Shown piece by piece: positions 24,290-36,789 of a DNA stretch of 64,000 nucleotides (position 1 is the stretch's first letter; each line of letters begins with the position of its first letter). Under the pieces are notes generated by a model. That model did not search any database. It was not told the origin of the DNA and saw only the letters and a program-made list of their open reading frames with translations. This stretch comes from Perognathus longimembris pacificus. Lineage: Eukaryota > Chordata > Mammalia > Rodentia > Heteromyidae. Both the position numbers and the translations under genes were made by a program. The stretch is taken from contig NC_063161.1 in the NCBI RefSeq assembly GCF_023159225.1, forward strand, positions 74,242,767-74,306,766, given 5' to 3'.

Positions 24290-26440
24290 TGGGTTCCTAC
24301 AAAATATGCAGATGGGTCATGTATCGCTGACTTTTCCTGCTCATTGCTTTCCAGGAACCAAGTTCCTGCCAGTAGTAACAAGCTGTTGGGACTTTTCTGC
24401 ATGTGAGGTTAGACACACTTGGGAGGGTAGGAAGTTCCTGCTTCTCTTTCCAGTGTGTCTTTGCATCTTTCCCATTTGGAGTTTTTTTTTGTCCCTCACA
24501 GTGATCTCCAAGTTTGTTGTTGTTCCCATTTTGTCATGTGCTCTTAGCTGATATGTCAGTATATAAATGATGCCAGGTTTGTCTGTCTGCATCTTTCCCT
24601 TGGGGAGCCTGCTCTCTCCTCCTCTCCTACCCTTCAGAGATGAGTGTCTTGCAGCTTATATTGAATCCTGTCAAGTTGTCTCATTTGCTCTTAAAGCCCT
24701 CCTCTACTCTGTCACCCTGACCTGTCCCCTCCTTGTAGCAGCAGATGGCAGAGGTGGGCTATGTACAGGTGAGCATGGAGCAGAGCTGCTCAACCCAGGG
24801 CTCCCAGGCAAGGTAGAAAATTATGCTGTTTCTATAGTCCTCTCGAGAAATAGACAGGGCTTCTCACTGCTAGAGACAGCTGGCTCTGAGGCTGTGGTAG
24901 TAAGCCTTCTGGATGGAGCCACACATCTTGGCATGCACATTGACCTGGGACCTAACCAATCTTGGAAATGTTAGACTGTGTTCCTTTGGGGGCACCTGAA
25001 TGACTCTGATGTTCTGACAACAGCATTCCATGTACCGTGACTGTATCTCTGGGCCCCTCCAGTTCTTCCCATTATAGGTAGACATGAGGAAGCTCAGATT
25101 CTGCTCCAGGTGCTGTCAGGTGATGACTTTGCCAGTCTCCTTCCCAAGAGAAGAGGAGTTGTCTTTGCCATGGCTTCCATATAGGAGCTTGGGGGTGTGC
25201 TTCATACATAGCCCGGGAACAGGCTGCATAGAGATGTTCCTTTCTTACTGGTATCAAACTGTGCCTCTAGGTGCTACAGCTCAGAACCTGATTATGACTC
25301 TGTGCCCCACTCCTTCAGAGAATAAATCAGTACTGCCCTTGCATGGTGCCCCCTCCCACGGTATGCATTGACGTGGCTCGGGAAAAACTAGCACTGCCCT
25401 GAATATGCTTTCCCTCACTTCTGTCCAGCTTCCTTGCTTCCTTGCTGAAGTTTTACCATGCCATGAAACCAAGACACTCATTGCATTCAGTACTACATAA
25501 AGATGTGCCCTACATAAACATAGCCCTGAGGTCATGAACTGCAATATAAATACGTAAATACGTGTCGTAGAATTCATGCCAGAAGATAGTATCAGTTCAG
25601 TAAGTATTCCCAGTGCACAAATGAAAAGAAAGCACCAATGCTTCTGACATTCATAAGGGAGAGGTGAAGTTTCAAAACTAGAGACCTGTGGCTTGATAAT
25701 TACCCAGAGAAGATTGCAGAAGAAATTAAGAGAGTAAAGCTTTCTGAAGGATGTAGTCATTGCAGAACCACGATAGGTAAAAATACGTTGTCAGAACAGA
25801 TTCTTCATAAAAGAGACTGGCAGATTTTTCCTGTGAAAAGTCACGTTATATTTCAGGTTTTCAAAGCCATTCAGTCTCTATTACAACTACTTGGTTTTGC
25901 CATTGTAGAATGAAAGCACCTATAAACAATGCACAGATGAAATAGCTGTGTGTGAATTAAGCTTAATTTACAAAAATAAGCAGCAAGCTGATAGGTTGGA
26001 CCACAGGGTTCAATGGCCCAACCATGCTGTGGAAGAGCCCTTCATAAGATCTTTGTGGAGGATCTGGAGAAGTATGAACTTATTAATGTGTACCTGGGCA
26101 GATTCAGTATTTGTCAGTATTTTTATCCATGACTTGACTCAGTTTGGGCCAACTTAGGGATCAAATGTGCGATCACCTCATACAGAGAGATCACTTCCAC
26201 TCTGGGGTGGTAGGAGCAAGATTGCAAAAGGTCTGGAGCAGTGAGTCATATCTACCAATCTGAGAAGTTGAACAGACATAGATGTGAAATCTTGTGTGTT
26301 GAGGTCAAAGTGCACCTTGACAGTATAGATACAGTGTGTGTGCAAAGACAGTTTGCTAGCTGCTTGTTTGAGTAAGTTGGGCCAATCCCCATCAGAATGT
26401 ATGCAGAGAGCATTATCCAGGTGGGTGAGGGACTCAAGTC
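24290..26440. other. Unique intron sequence
   Basis: Contains open frames of 159 (minus, 25281-25760) and 135 (plus, 24567-24974) codons, neither resembling a known protein nor carrying splice or start context. I treat both as chance. Confidence 0.45.
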
Positions 26441-26449
26441 CTGTCCCAG

Positions 26450-26760
26450 AAGAGACAGCACGACCATGGCTGAAAGAACTGGAGGTACTTAGCCCAGAGT
26501 GCTATGTGATAATGGTCTTCAATTATTTAAAGGGCTGTCATGTAGAAGAGGAATTGCATGCATTCTAGTTGATCCCAGAAGACGTAAGGAAGGATAGTAC
26601 AGAGAAGATACAGGTAGACTCAATGTACAGGGAAGAACTTCCTAACAATTTGAACTTCCCAAAAGAGGGATGGGCATTATTTGGAGGGCATGGGGTCCTG
26701 GGGATATGTCTTCTTGTTCTAGTACAGGCACATGGCAAGGGATCAGAAAACATACCACCG
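26450..26760 (+). mobile_element. Ancient interspersed repeat (probably LTR-type)
   Basis: AATTATTTAAAGGGCTGTCA, GAAGAACTTCCTAACAATTT and the following GGAT...GCATGGGG order match a widespread old mammalian repeat that I remember as an ERVL-type LTR. The exact family is uncertain. Confidence 0.45.
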
Positions 26761-27955
26761 CTCTGAAACTACTCATGACAGTGTGTGCAACACAGACATT
26801 GCTAACTGCAAATCTGAGCTTGACTTCTCATATAGTTGATTGTCCAGATTTACACAAGTGGTGCAAAATATATTATTCATATAGATTAAACTTTTAAAAT
26901 GTGCTGTCTGTGTCCATTATGTTAAATCATTTGCTGTACATGTTAAGCAGTAAAATTGGTAATGAATGTGTGTATGCCTATGAGCATTCATACATGTTTT
27001 TTCAGTTTACATTCCACTGCTTAAAATCCACATGGGAACAAATCACTCTTATTAGGTTAGGGGGATCTTGTGTCAGTGGTGCTATTTTACCCTCTGCATA
27101 GAAGAGGGTCAGATGCAATACAGGAGTCCTTCCTGATTACAGGATAGGATGTCAGGGTTTGAATGCCACCAACTGTAGACCACTTTAAGGACAAAGTGTC
27201 TTTGGACATTAAAGCATTTCTCTATTGAAGAGGCCATGAGAGGGTGCAAAAGAGAGGTGTTAAGTGTTAAGTAGCCTTAGAACTGGCAAGGCTTTGGTAT
27301 CCAGCAGATTGAAAGCAGAGCCTGAGGAGGAGCTTGGGACACAAAGCAGAGTGTTTATGTCAAGTAGCAAGTGCTTGAGGAGGATCTCTTTGTACTTTGC
27401 TGCAAGAGCCTAATCCCTGGACAGCAGGGTCTGGTAGAGGCCTGCCTTGAGTTTGCAGTGCTCAGAGAAGTGATACAATAAGGGAACAAAGGCAATGTCC
27501 ATGCAAAATCCTGAAATGTAACAAGGGAGATTTTTACAAACAAGATTACAGATCAGAACCACAGTGTGGTGTTTTGTGCTTTTGTTTTTGTGCTTATCCT
27601 GCTAAGGCAACTTAAGTAAAAGTATATTTGTGTGAGTAATTTTGCATTAAAAAGAAGCATTTCTACTCATTAGTAAAACGTGGTGCTGAGAAATATTTTG
27701 TCTAACCTACTTTACCTAGAAACAAAATCTATGTACTACAGTTTATAGGTTAGAATTATAATGTGCAGCAATAACAACTTTGAAAATTGCTTTTTAGTAA
27801 ATAGAAATCAGAATTTTAATGGAATGGCAAATGTGAAGAAAGAAAATCCTATAATGCTGCTAATGTTAGTGTCCAGAAAGAAAAATTCTTTCTTGGTAGG
27901 TTTTTCTATGAATTGTGAGCATTTACAGTGTTTGCTTGTCTGGTTTGGGGCAGTT

Positions 27956-28003
27956 TGTGTGTGTGTGTGTGTGTGTTTGTGTGTGTATGTGTGTGTATTT
28001 GTA
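27956..28003. repeat. (GT)n microsatellite, interrupted
   Basis: About 20 TG units with TTTG and TATG interruptions. Confidence 0.92.
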
Positions 28004-28179
28004 GAAGTGCACATGTACACACATGCCTATGGAATGGGGTATTAAATCATTAAGGTTCCCACATCGAGGACTCATCACAAAAATAGTTTTATTAATCTTA
28101 AGAATGACTGAGAATGGAACTAGGAAAATAAAATGGTTTTTCAACCTTCTGTGGACTACAAGTCTAAAATGCTGATTTG

Positions 28180-28470
28180 CTAATACCTGGAACTTCCAAA
28201 TTAAATTTTATAGTATATGGGTGATTTATTGTAATCTGCTAGGAAATTCATCTTTAAAAAACACACTCAGAATCCTCTGGCGTCGGGGAGGGAAGCATCT
28301 CTAATTCAAAGCAGAAGTCAGGCTCAGATCACAGGTCTCTAGAGGCTGGAGGGGAGGCTTTACTTGTTGCATATGTTTTTAAAATATTTATACATACAGC
28401 TGGCTTTTAGTACTTTACTTCTGGTTTTAATGATGGAATTCTCAGAGGACCAAAATTGTTCCAAACAGTC
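28180..28470. promoter_or_regulatory. CNE-like block (tentative)
   Basis: AT-rich unique sequence with CCAAATTAAATTTTA, TTTATTGTAATC and GGTTTTAATGATGG. No repeat family is recognised. Functional status is a guess. Confidence 0.25.
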
Positions 28471-28479
28471 TGAACTATG

Positions 28480-29480
28480 TCTGAAGTTCAAGAACAGTAC
28501 ACAATGGGCCGAAAGACTTTAATCCTAGTTGGAAACACTGACTAAGAAAGCTGGGCCTTAGTCCTGTGTTTCTTTAACTTTATGTTAACAAATACCTCCT
28601 TGCCTCTTACTCTGCCCTTCCCAAACAGTCTGGCTGGCGTTCTCTATGAATGCGTGTCTTACCAAAGGTCATTGGTAAATCCGTAGGTCACCAAATGCAT
28701 GCTTTGTCACTATTCATTTTCTTCAGAGCCTTGGGGCTGGAACACATTAGAAATGAGGCTGAAGTTCTCCTTTACATGTGGCCTAATTTCCCTGTCCTGT
28801 TGAGTTTCTCCCTCAGACTTTCAGAAGTCAATATCTGGTGTTCTGCTCCAGCCATGGACTAGCTTGCTAAGTGGTTCTTCTGTTGCATTCTGGGTTACTT
28901 TGTAGCACTAGCACTTCAGGTCATCACAGCCTGTATAAGCACTCTGGGAACCTGAGTCTCACCCACCCCTTCCCTGCAGTGTGGGCACCCCTGCAGTCAG
29001 AAGATCATTAGAGGAACCCCTCTGGTCATGTGGGGGAGGAGGTACCTTCAAGGTGTGTTCTGGGAGGAGTGAATAGCCAGGGCCAACTGTGGCCCTCTGC
29101 TACAAGATCTGTACTAATTCCGAAAATTCCCAAATCTGTGTGTTCTTGTGTAGAATCCATATGCCATGAACACACACACGTGCACATGCTGTGTAGACCT
29201 GTTTGTATACAGTGATATCCCCACTGAACTGTTGTGTCCTGCTTGTACTTAAATAGCTTTGGTAATTGACATGTAAGGAACTTGGACACATTTGAACCAC
29301 ACAATTTGGTAAGTTTAACACAACACAAGATGATAAACAAATCTATTGTCTCCAAGTTTCTCCTGTCCCTCTGCAGTTCCTCCTTCCTCACACGCTTTCT
29401 GTCTCCATTCCTGCCTGCCGCCAGCTCCTCAATAAATTCTAGATTATTACATAGATATGGCCATAGTACATAAATGTGCC
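28480..29480. other. Unique intron sequence
   Basis: No mobile element recognised. The 155-codon minus-strand frame at 29026-29493 shows no known family features. Confidence 0.4.
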
Positions 29481-29489
29481 TATTTTCTT

Positions 29490-30030
29490 TCACTCAGGAT
29501 AGTTTTAATCTACATGTGCTTATATAAACGTAGTCCATCCATAGAACATGCTTTTTTATTGAATTTCTTTGGCTCAGCATAGTTATTTTGAAATTTAACT
29601 ACACTGGTGTATAAATAGTTTTTTTCCTTTTTATTCTTCAGTGTTGGCCCATTGTGTGGGTGCTCACATTCACTGATGAGCATCTGCGCCGTTTCCAGCC
29701 CTCCATGTTAGGAACAACAGTGTTCTGAACGTTTGTGGACAAGTACAGAATGCAACCTTCTGTGTGAGATAAATGCCTAGGAGGGGCCTGGCGACAGGTT
29801 GTGAAGTACTGAGCGTGTGGTAAGCATGTTAAGAAGCTGCCACTCCATAATCAAGGCAACTATACAACTTGCCCGCCATAAGGACTGTTTCCATAGCCAT
29901 ACCAGAATCCAGGTGGTGAATATCTTTCTCATTTTGGCCACTCTAGTATTACAGAGTACAGTTTGATTATACTTTTAACTCCCATTTTGCTAATGAATAA
30001 TGATGTCAACCATTTCCACATGTATTTACT
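29490..30030 (-). mobile_element. Ancient L1 fragment, antisense
   Basis: CACTCAGGATAGTTTTAATC, GATAAATGCCTAGGAGGGGC and TTGGCCACTCTAGTATTACA follow the order of the antisense L1 3' region (..TACCTAGGAGTGG.. then ..AGCCATTCTAATGG..). Strongly diverged. Confidence 0.7.
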
Positions 30031-30034
30031 TGTT

Positions 30035-30260
30035 GTCTCTGTAGCCTTCCATCATGGTAACAAAATACCCAATGAAAACAACATAAAAGGAAGATTCATG
30101 GTGGCTTGTGGTTTCAGAGGTTTCAGTCCTTGATGATCTATCCTGACCCTTTGAGCCTGTGATACAGCAGAGAGCATCATAGCAGAGTTTTGCTCACCTT
30201 CTGGTGCCCAGTCCAATATAGGTTCCTTTACTTGTTGAGCTGATTTGTAAGCTGTTCATT
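30035..30260 (+). mobile_element. Ancient interspersed repeat of uncertain class
   Basis: ATGGTAACAAAATACCCAA followed by GGTTTCAGAGGTTTCAGTCC has the layout of an old mammalian repeat (..CATAACAAAATACC.. then ..TCTGGAGG..). A related piece is at about 44695-45330. Confidence 0.4.
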
Positions 30261-31189
30261 TTTATCACATCCTTGAAGGACTGTATTGACTCTCCCTAGC
30301 CACTTGCTTTCTTTGTCTTGTGTACCCAGTTCCAGTTATGCCCTAGGTCCAACTGAAGAAAGTATGTCATACTGAGGACACGGCTGGATGGTGGTACTCA
30401 CTGTCAGGGCCAGTCTTCACACCTGGAACCTAGCAGTCTGTTTGCCCTGGTACACTGGGCTGGGATGGCTGAGGTTTGCTACCAGGCTTGGGCACTGGAA
30501 CCTAGGCTTCTGGAATCCTATGTTGCCTTTGAGATTGTTGGCGGGTAGGGAAGAAATGTACTCTTCTGGCCAGTGAAAGCACTCCAATCATAGTGCATGT
30601 ACTTTTTATGTCTGAGATCCCTGAGGGTCTCTATCTTCCCAGATCCCAACATTGGATTTATGTGGAGGCTGCCATCTTGTTGAAATACAAATTCAGTGCT
30701 CAGTTGCATAGTTCACTGTGTCCTGGTGCTGTGATGTGTGATGGTGATACACAAAGGCAAAAGAAGTGTCTTCAATATTCATCTGCTGGATATCAGGCCT
30801 GGGGAGTTAGTCTCTTAATATCATTTGCATTTTGTCATGGTTAAGGCTGAGCTCCACAGGCAGCAAAGAGAGACCCCCCATATAGTACAGGTCTGTGCTT
30901 AGGAAGCTGCTGCTTAAAGCACATAATCTCACCAGCAGAGTTTTATTCTCTTCCTTTTTAATAAACCAGCTCTGACAGATGAAAAGGAATCTGTGCCAGA
31001 GCTCACATTTCTCATGTTAGGCATATTTCAGCCATAAACTTAATTACGACAAGAATTTTCAAATGACTCCAACTTTTTGTGCAGTGGGTATCAGAGGATA
31101 CTGAGTTCTATTTTGAGCTGATAAAATTCTCCTTCTGAAAGCATTTGTTTATTACATTAGGGCTTCACATGAGCTGAGCTCCATCCTGA

Positions 31190-31636
31190 CCCCGTGTAAA
31201 GTGTCTGTGGTGGATTTCATTACATCCATCTACTGGCACTCCTGCCAGTGCACTGGCAGCAAAATCCTAGTGGAGAATAAATGGCAATAAAAAAGAGAAA
31301 TGATAGCCGGTATGAGTGGCGAGGAGCACAGCTTTATTGCGGCTGGACAACCCCAGTGTAGTGACTTGGCATGCAAACATGAGCTTAAGAGAGTGTGAGT
31401 GAAAGCTGATATTGGAATAACGACTTCACGGCACAGACATGGGAATAATTTAATTAATTGCACTGAAATTTCTTTGATGAATAGTTATGTGGTGATAAGC
31501 ATGGGGTCGAGCTGCAGAATGAGTCTCAGCTTTTTAATGGGCCGGCACAGCTGCAGTCCTGGATGCCTTCCCACTTTGTTTTTGCCTGCAGCAGCTCTGC
31601 ACGCTTTGCTCATCCACATCTCTGCAGCTAAGCGCA
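31190..31636. promoter_or_regulatory. CNE-like block (tentative enhancer)
   Basis: The repeat-free sequence contains ATAATTTAATTAATTGCAC (31444-31462), GGCAATAAAAAAG, GCATGCAAACATGAG and TTTTTAATGGGCC. ATTA cores and little sign of degeneration resemble AUTS2 intronic enhancers known from other mammals. It ends abruptly at the polypyrimidine tract. Confidence 0.45.
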
Positions 31637-32088
31637 CCCTGGCAGGGGCTCCCTCCACCCCTCCCCACTCCACTCCCCACCCCCTGCCCCTGCATCCTCC
31701 ACCCAACCTCTCCATCTCCACCCCTCCATCCTCCATCCTCCACCTCTCCACCCCTACATCTCTCACCCTTCCATTCTCTACCTCCACCTCTCCTTCCTCC
31801 ATCCTCCATCCCTACCTATCCAGCCTCGACTCCCTCCACATTTCACTCCACCTCACCCTTCCATTCTTCACCCCACCCTCTACTCTCCAGACCCTGCCCC
31901 TCCATGCTCCACCTTTCACCCTTCTGCTCTTTATCCCCTACCCCCACCCTTCAATTCTCCACTCCCTACCCCCAACCTTCCATCCTCTGTTCTCCACCCC
32001 TCTACCCTTTCACCCCCACCTCTCCATTTTCCACCTCACCTCCCACCCCTACCCTTCTACTCCTCCACCCTTTACCCTTCCATGCATG
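31637..32088. repeat. Polypyrimidine low-complexity tract, about 450 bp
   Basis: The + strand is mostly C and T in degenerate CTCCA/CCCTACC/CTCCATCC units. Open frames across it (up to 232 codons, rich in Pro/Ser/Thr/His) are products of the repeat, not genes. The tract can form triplex DNA. Confidence 0.9.
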
Positions 32089-32139
32089 CAGAGCTGAGGG
32101 ACAAGGACGTTTGGCCATGGGAAGCCAGCTGCTAACTGC

Positions 32140-32425
32140 TTTGAAATGAAACCCAGATCAAAGGAAAATTGTGGGATGGTTTCCTTGTGTTGGCTGTGCC
32201 AACCCCCTCCCCTTCCTGCTCCCTGAGTCTTTGCTGCTAAGTTGTATAAAGATTTTAATAAAAATTTCTTGTCCCCGGAGAAAGAGGCACGTCTTTGTTG
32301 TCAGGGAGCTAGAGGGAAATGAGCAGGGCAGCCCAGCTGGAGCGCCGCCATTAATCCCACGACTCAGAGCCCCTATTTCCAGACAGATCAATTACTTACG
32401 GCTGTAACCAATCTCTTACTGTTCT
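32140..32425. promoter_or_regulatory. CNE-like block (tentative enhancer)
   Basis: Contains the palindrome TTGGCTGTGCCAA (32190-32202), an ATTTTAATAAAAATTTC core, GCCGCCATTAATCCCACGAC and AGATCAATTACTTACGGC. It is repeat-free and rich in homeodomain/bicoid-type sites (TAATCC, CAATTA). Confidence 0.45.
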
Positions 32426-32429
32426 CTTG

Positions 32430-34550
32430 CTGTGCAGGGCTCGTTTCCAGACTTGGCAGCTGACATAACCTTCAACTTGATAGGACTTGGGCTGCAAACC
32501 TCTTCAGGTCTGTCTCCACTCATGGAGGCGATACAAAGGAGATGTTAAATACAAAGTCGAAAACTGTGGGTGGTAATCCCTGCTTGGCTCAGGAACACCC
32601 GTGGATCTAGGTAACATTTTCAGTTGAATTTTTTAAAAAACAAGATGGATAGTTCAGTTGTGTGATTTCCTTCACTTTTATGGACAGGCTTTGCATGAGA
32701 GGAAAGCACTCTCTAGAGGGAAGAAATTATCCACAGTGGATGCATTTCTTATCAACTTCTAAGTTGAAAGATTAACTCAGAAATGGAGAGCAAGGAGATT
32801 GGGAGGAGACAGGAAGGGCTAATACAGGTGAACTGTTCTAATGCTTCTTAGCCCCTTCAGCTGCTGGGCTGCTTGGCATAAGGCCAGGAGATTGAGTATC
32901 AAAAAGAAGTGACCCTTGTAATGCACAGCGATTGGGACATTTCAGCTGGTTATAGAGCAGGGCAGTGTGTCAATACAGCACTCCAGTGGAGGGCCTGAAC
33001 TCAAGAGCCTCCAAAGACATCACCCAGAATTCTCTTAGTTGTCTGAGAGTCATGACTGTTCCTTATATCTTATGACCCTTCCAGCTGTCAAACTGAAGTA
33101 CTCGGGGGCCCAGTAAAGGAAGCCAGAGGGTTCTCTTAGTGAACAGATTTACTTTAGACACAGCTGTATGTCGCTTGGTAGAGTATATGTTTCTCATCCC
33201 CTACCCCCAGCTCTCTAGTATGTGTTTCTTTGAGGACTTTCCATTGACTTTTAATGACCCTGTAAAATCTTGGTGAGGAGGAGAAAGGAAGATGTCATCT
33301 AGAGAATGTGGTGGTTTCATGTTTAACCTTGGGGGGCTTGGTACATGACTTGCATGTTTGCATGTGTGCCTCTAGGCCCTGTTGTCTACTGCTGCCCCTC
33401 CTGATGTGGGATGCATTGGGGGAGAAGAGTCTGAGGAGCGGGTATTTATGAACTCTGTGAACAACTAAAGAAGTGAATTCCTGCTGCCACCTACCAAAGA
33501 CCAGATTCCCCTTGGGTTTGTAGTATTACTGTGGATCTATTCTGAAGAAGCAAAAGAAACACTTAGAGCATCCTTGCTTGATCTGAGAGTTAAAATTCTC
33601 CCTGTGTGCATTTTCCTCTCCCCTTTTGCTCTAGCCCTTCCGAAGCATCTCAAAGTGAGCATTAACGAACAGGTCACTAGGTAGCATCTGCCCTCCCCCA
33701 GCTCTGGTCCTGCAACTAGAGTTTTTGCGGATATGCCTTGTGTTCTGATTCATTTAACAGTGCAGCTAGAAGTTACTCAGAGCCGTGCAGAGCAGCACCC
33801 CATGTGTCCTCAGACCCGGTTTGTGAGGCCTGAAGAAGGGAAAGGGAGGTGAGATTTATAATCAGCGAGTTCAAGCTGCGTTTTCCTCCTTGGAATGTTG
33901 CCCATCTTGTTAGGAGTTCTTTAGTGCCAGGCCATGCGCCCAGGGCTGGAAGAAGCTGTGGTGCTTGCCTGCCATCAGGGGAGAGGACTTAGGCTCTGTA
34001 AGCCTTTCCCTTGGCTGCAGTTAGGCAGCCAGCTGACAGTGTAATGGGCCTTGGATGTAGGTGCAATGTCTGTGTGTTCTGTTTGATATTGCAAAGACCA
34101 AGCCCTCCATGAGATCTGCAAAGAGATATTCTGTTCTTAAAGAAAGAAAAAGATTAACCTGACTCATGAACTGAAAAGCTACTGATTTTGAAAGGACTTA
34201 GGTACAACCAAAGAAGGGCTCCATTCACTTTGATAGAAGCTTCATTCGGCAGGCAGCCTTCTACCCACATGCAGAAGGTTAGGCTTTTTTTCTTTTTCTT
34301 TTTTTTTTTTTTGGATTTTGGTTAATGAAAGGCTATCACCAGTAAAGTTGAGAGGACCAGATATCAGATCAAGCATGCCTATGTGTGCATGCGACTGTGT
34401 ATTCTTGTGGTTAAGACTTTCTTTGGAGACATGCACATACTCACAAGCACACAAGTCCTAGGACTACAGGCAATGTGCCTAAAACCCCTTTCTTCCTGTT
34501 CAGCTTACGCTACTGACCCGGGTGAGGGAAATGGTGCTTGGTGTTTTGGA
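32430..34550. other. Unique intron sequence
   Basis: No recognised repeat apart from a T-rich run at 34287-34313. No gene seen. Confidence 0.4.
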
Positions 34551-34564
34551 GAGATTAAGCCAAT

Positions 34565-34800
34565 TTTGTCATTCACAAATGCATGGGTCCATTTGACAAA
34601 CATTTATAGGGTTCCTACTATATACTAGCTACTGTGCTAGGCACTGGAGATAAAATGATAATACAGAAAATAAGAAATACATATAATCTCTGTTCTGCTG
34701 CCTATGGTAAGCCGTGGGAGAGACAGACAAAAACAAACAATCATGCAATTATACATCTGCAGTTTTTATATTGGCTTGGTATTCAACAAAAGACAATTGA
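34565..34800 (+). mobile_element. Ancient mammalian repeat (GGCACTG-type)
   Basis: GACAAACATTTATAGGGTTCC, GTGCTAGGCACTGGAGATA and GGGAGAGACAGACAAAAAC follow a well-known old repeat pattern. Related copies lie at about 42990-43200 and 60030-60125. I do not assign the family. Confidence 0.5.
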
Positions 34801-34951
34801 GCCCCTCTGTGTGCTGTAAACTATAAGAAACTTTTAAGAGAACAGTCTTTGCTTTGTTCAAGCCAGTGGTCTGCCATTGCTAAAGAAGAAACTGGGCATA
34901 TTTACTTATGTCTGTGTAGGAGCTGTGTTTGGTTGCGTATTTATTTGCCAC

Positions 34952-35017
34952 CTTGTCCTTAGGACTAGGTGGAATTCAGTTCAAGACCCTTGAATTCCAC
35001 CTAGTCCTAAGGACAAG
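34952..35017. repeat. Perfect hairpin, 27-bp arms and 12-nt loop
   Basis: Arms 34952-34978 and 34991-35017 are exact reverse complements; the loop is GTTCAAGACCCT. Pairing stops immediately outside the arms. The arm sequence is not simple repeat and is not a recognised SINE. Confidence 0.95.
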
Positions 35018-35804
35018 CTGAGATGAGTGGAGATGAAGCTTGCGTCGGGGTGGGGTGGCTGCTATCTGTTGTTGTGTGGGCATGGACTCTTGAAGCCTGG
35101 GCTTGGCGCCACTGGTGCCAAGGCTCATCCTTGCATCCTCTTCTGTTGTTTCCTGCTACTAGGGGTGATGTTGAAACGAATCATTATGAATGCATTCACA
35201 GCAACACCGGCTTGTGACATCTGGTCAAGACGTCTGTGTTTTGTAGCATTGAACAAGGTACTTTCAGGAAAGTTGGACTCTTAATCAGGTAGCCACTCAC
35301 AAGCAGGGATTATTTAAATGATGAGCCTTCACATGGATTGCACTGAGTGACAAGAACTGTACAGTGGCATTTTCTGGGGAGGAATCAATCAATATAAATG
35401 AATCAGGAGCTCACCATGCAGCTGTGGTGCATGTTTGGTCTGCATGAATGGCGCGTGATCTCCTATTCCTTAGAATCATTTTGTGTGAAGGCCTTGCAGA
35501 GATCATTGTGTGCTTAGTGGTTGATGATTTACTCCCTAGATGGACTGAAGTGAGAAAGTACATCCATCTTGGTGGGTATGGGTGTGTACACACACATGCA
35601 TGTATATGTGCTGTGTACACACGCATGTGCTGGGCAGACTGGGTCATTCAGTGATCTGAATAACTAACTTCACTGGACTGCACATTGAAATGGAGAGTGG
35701 AGTGCATTTTTTATTAGCATCATTTTATATGGTCACATGTACACAGCTATTGAGCAATAGCTAGTCCTCGGCTAGAACTATCCTAGACACATACTAATGA
35801 TTAC

Positions 35805-36060
35805 AAGTGAGGCAAACCAGGCAGCTTATGTTTCTTTGGGTCCAGCTTACTTCACTTAATATGATTTTTTTCAAGTCTTTCCATTTCTTTACGGATGGGG
35901 CAATGCCATTTTTTCTGATGGGAGCTCCAAGATATGGAAACAAGAGTTGTTGTTTTCTCAGTGTACTGTATGCAGTTATTCTTTTTTCTTTTGTTCCCCA
36001 CCCCTTAGGATTACCCCCTGCTGTCACTTTTTTATTTTGGTACACTTTGTATTGTATATA
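35805..36060 (-). mobile_element. L1-derived fragment, antisense
   Basis: TTTGGGTCCAGCTTACTTCA, CTTAATATGATTTTTTTCAA and TTCCATTTCTTTACGG follow antisense L1 ORF2/3' UTR order. Diverged. Confidence 0.55.
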
Positions 36061-36069
36061 AGTTTATCT

Positions 36070-36328
36070 GATTAGGGGATGAGAACGGAAATCACTGAAA
36101 TGGTAAGACAAAAGTCAAAGAGTGAACCATAGCAACAGTGATACTCACAAGACACTATGTTGGAAATGAACTTACAACTTGCAGGGAGTGGAGAGAGAGG
36201 AATTCAGGGGAGGAGGGAAAGCCAGAGAAAATGAGGGAAGACGTAATACTGTTTGAAAAGAAATGTATTTATTACCTTATTTATCAAACTGTAACCCCTC
36301 TGTACATTACCACCTTTACAAAAAAAAA
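36070..36328 (+). mobile_element. L1-type 3' tail
   Basis: It ends AACTGTAACCCCTCTGTACA then a short stretch and a poly-A run. It is clearly related to 54850-55095, sharing the ACTATG..GAAATGAA..TACAACTTG and CTGTA.CCCCTCTGTA segments, so it is a dispersed family tail. Confidence 0.65.
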
Positions 36329-36789
36329 AAAAGATTAAAAACACAAAAATGAAAAGGAGAGTATATTGCATTTGTCATGGCGTATGTCATTTTTCTTCCT
36401 TTGTTGTGGATTTTGAATCCTGAGTGTATTTGTCTCTGCCATTATTAGTAACTGTTGTGCCATATAACCAGCCTCTATTCCTCTTTGTAGCCTACACATT
36501 GTCAGCCCCAGTCCTGATTGCATGAGATTTGCTTTCTTCCTTCTCTCCTTCCTGCTCCCCTGTCCTCCAGGTCTTTCTGGTTGGCTTGATGGAGGAGCCA
36601 ACTTTAGGCCTCCATTGGAGGCTCTGCTCCTCTTACCATCAGACAGAGATCTTGGTACAACAACAGCTGAAGTCTAGGATGCGCCACACTGCAGTGTGCA
36701 CAAGTATTTGTGAGTCTTATGGAATAGATCACATTGCAGATACTTTCAACCATTTGCTAATGGAAGTCTGGCCGAGGCAAGATCTTAAA

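Noticed and set aside
25281..25760. 159-codon minus-strand frame
   Set aside because: No recognised family, no splice or promoter context, and within range of chance frames in 64 kb.
31399..32097. 232-codon open frame rich in Pro/Ser/His/Thr
   Set aside because: It is the translation of the polypyrimidine tract; all frames on that strand stay open because C/T-only codons contain no stop.
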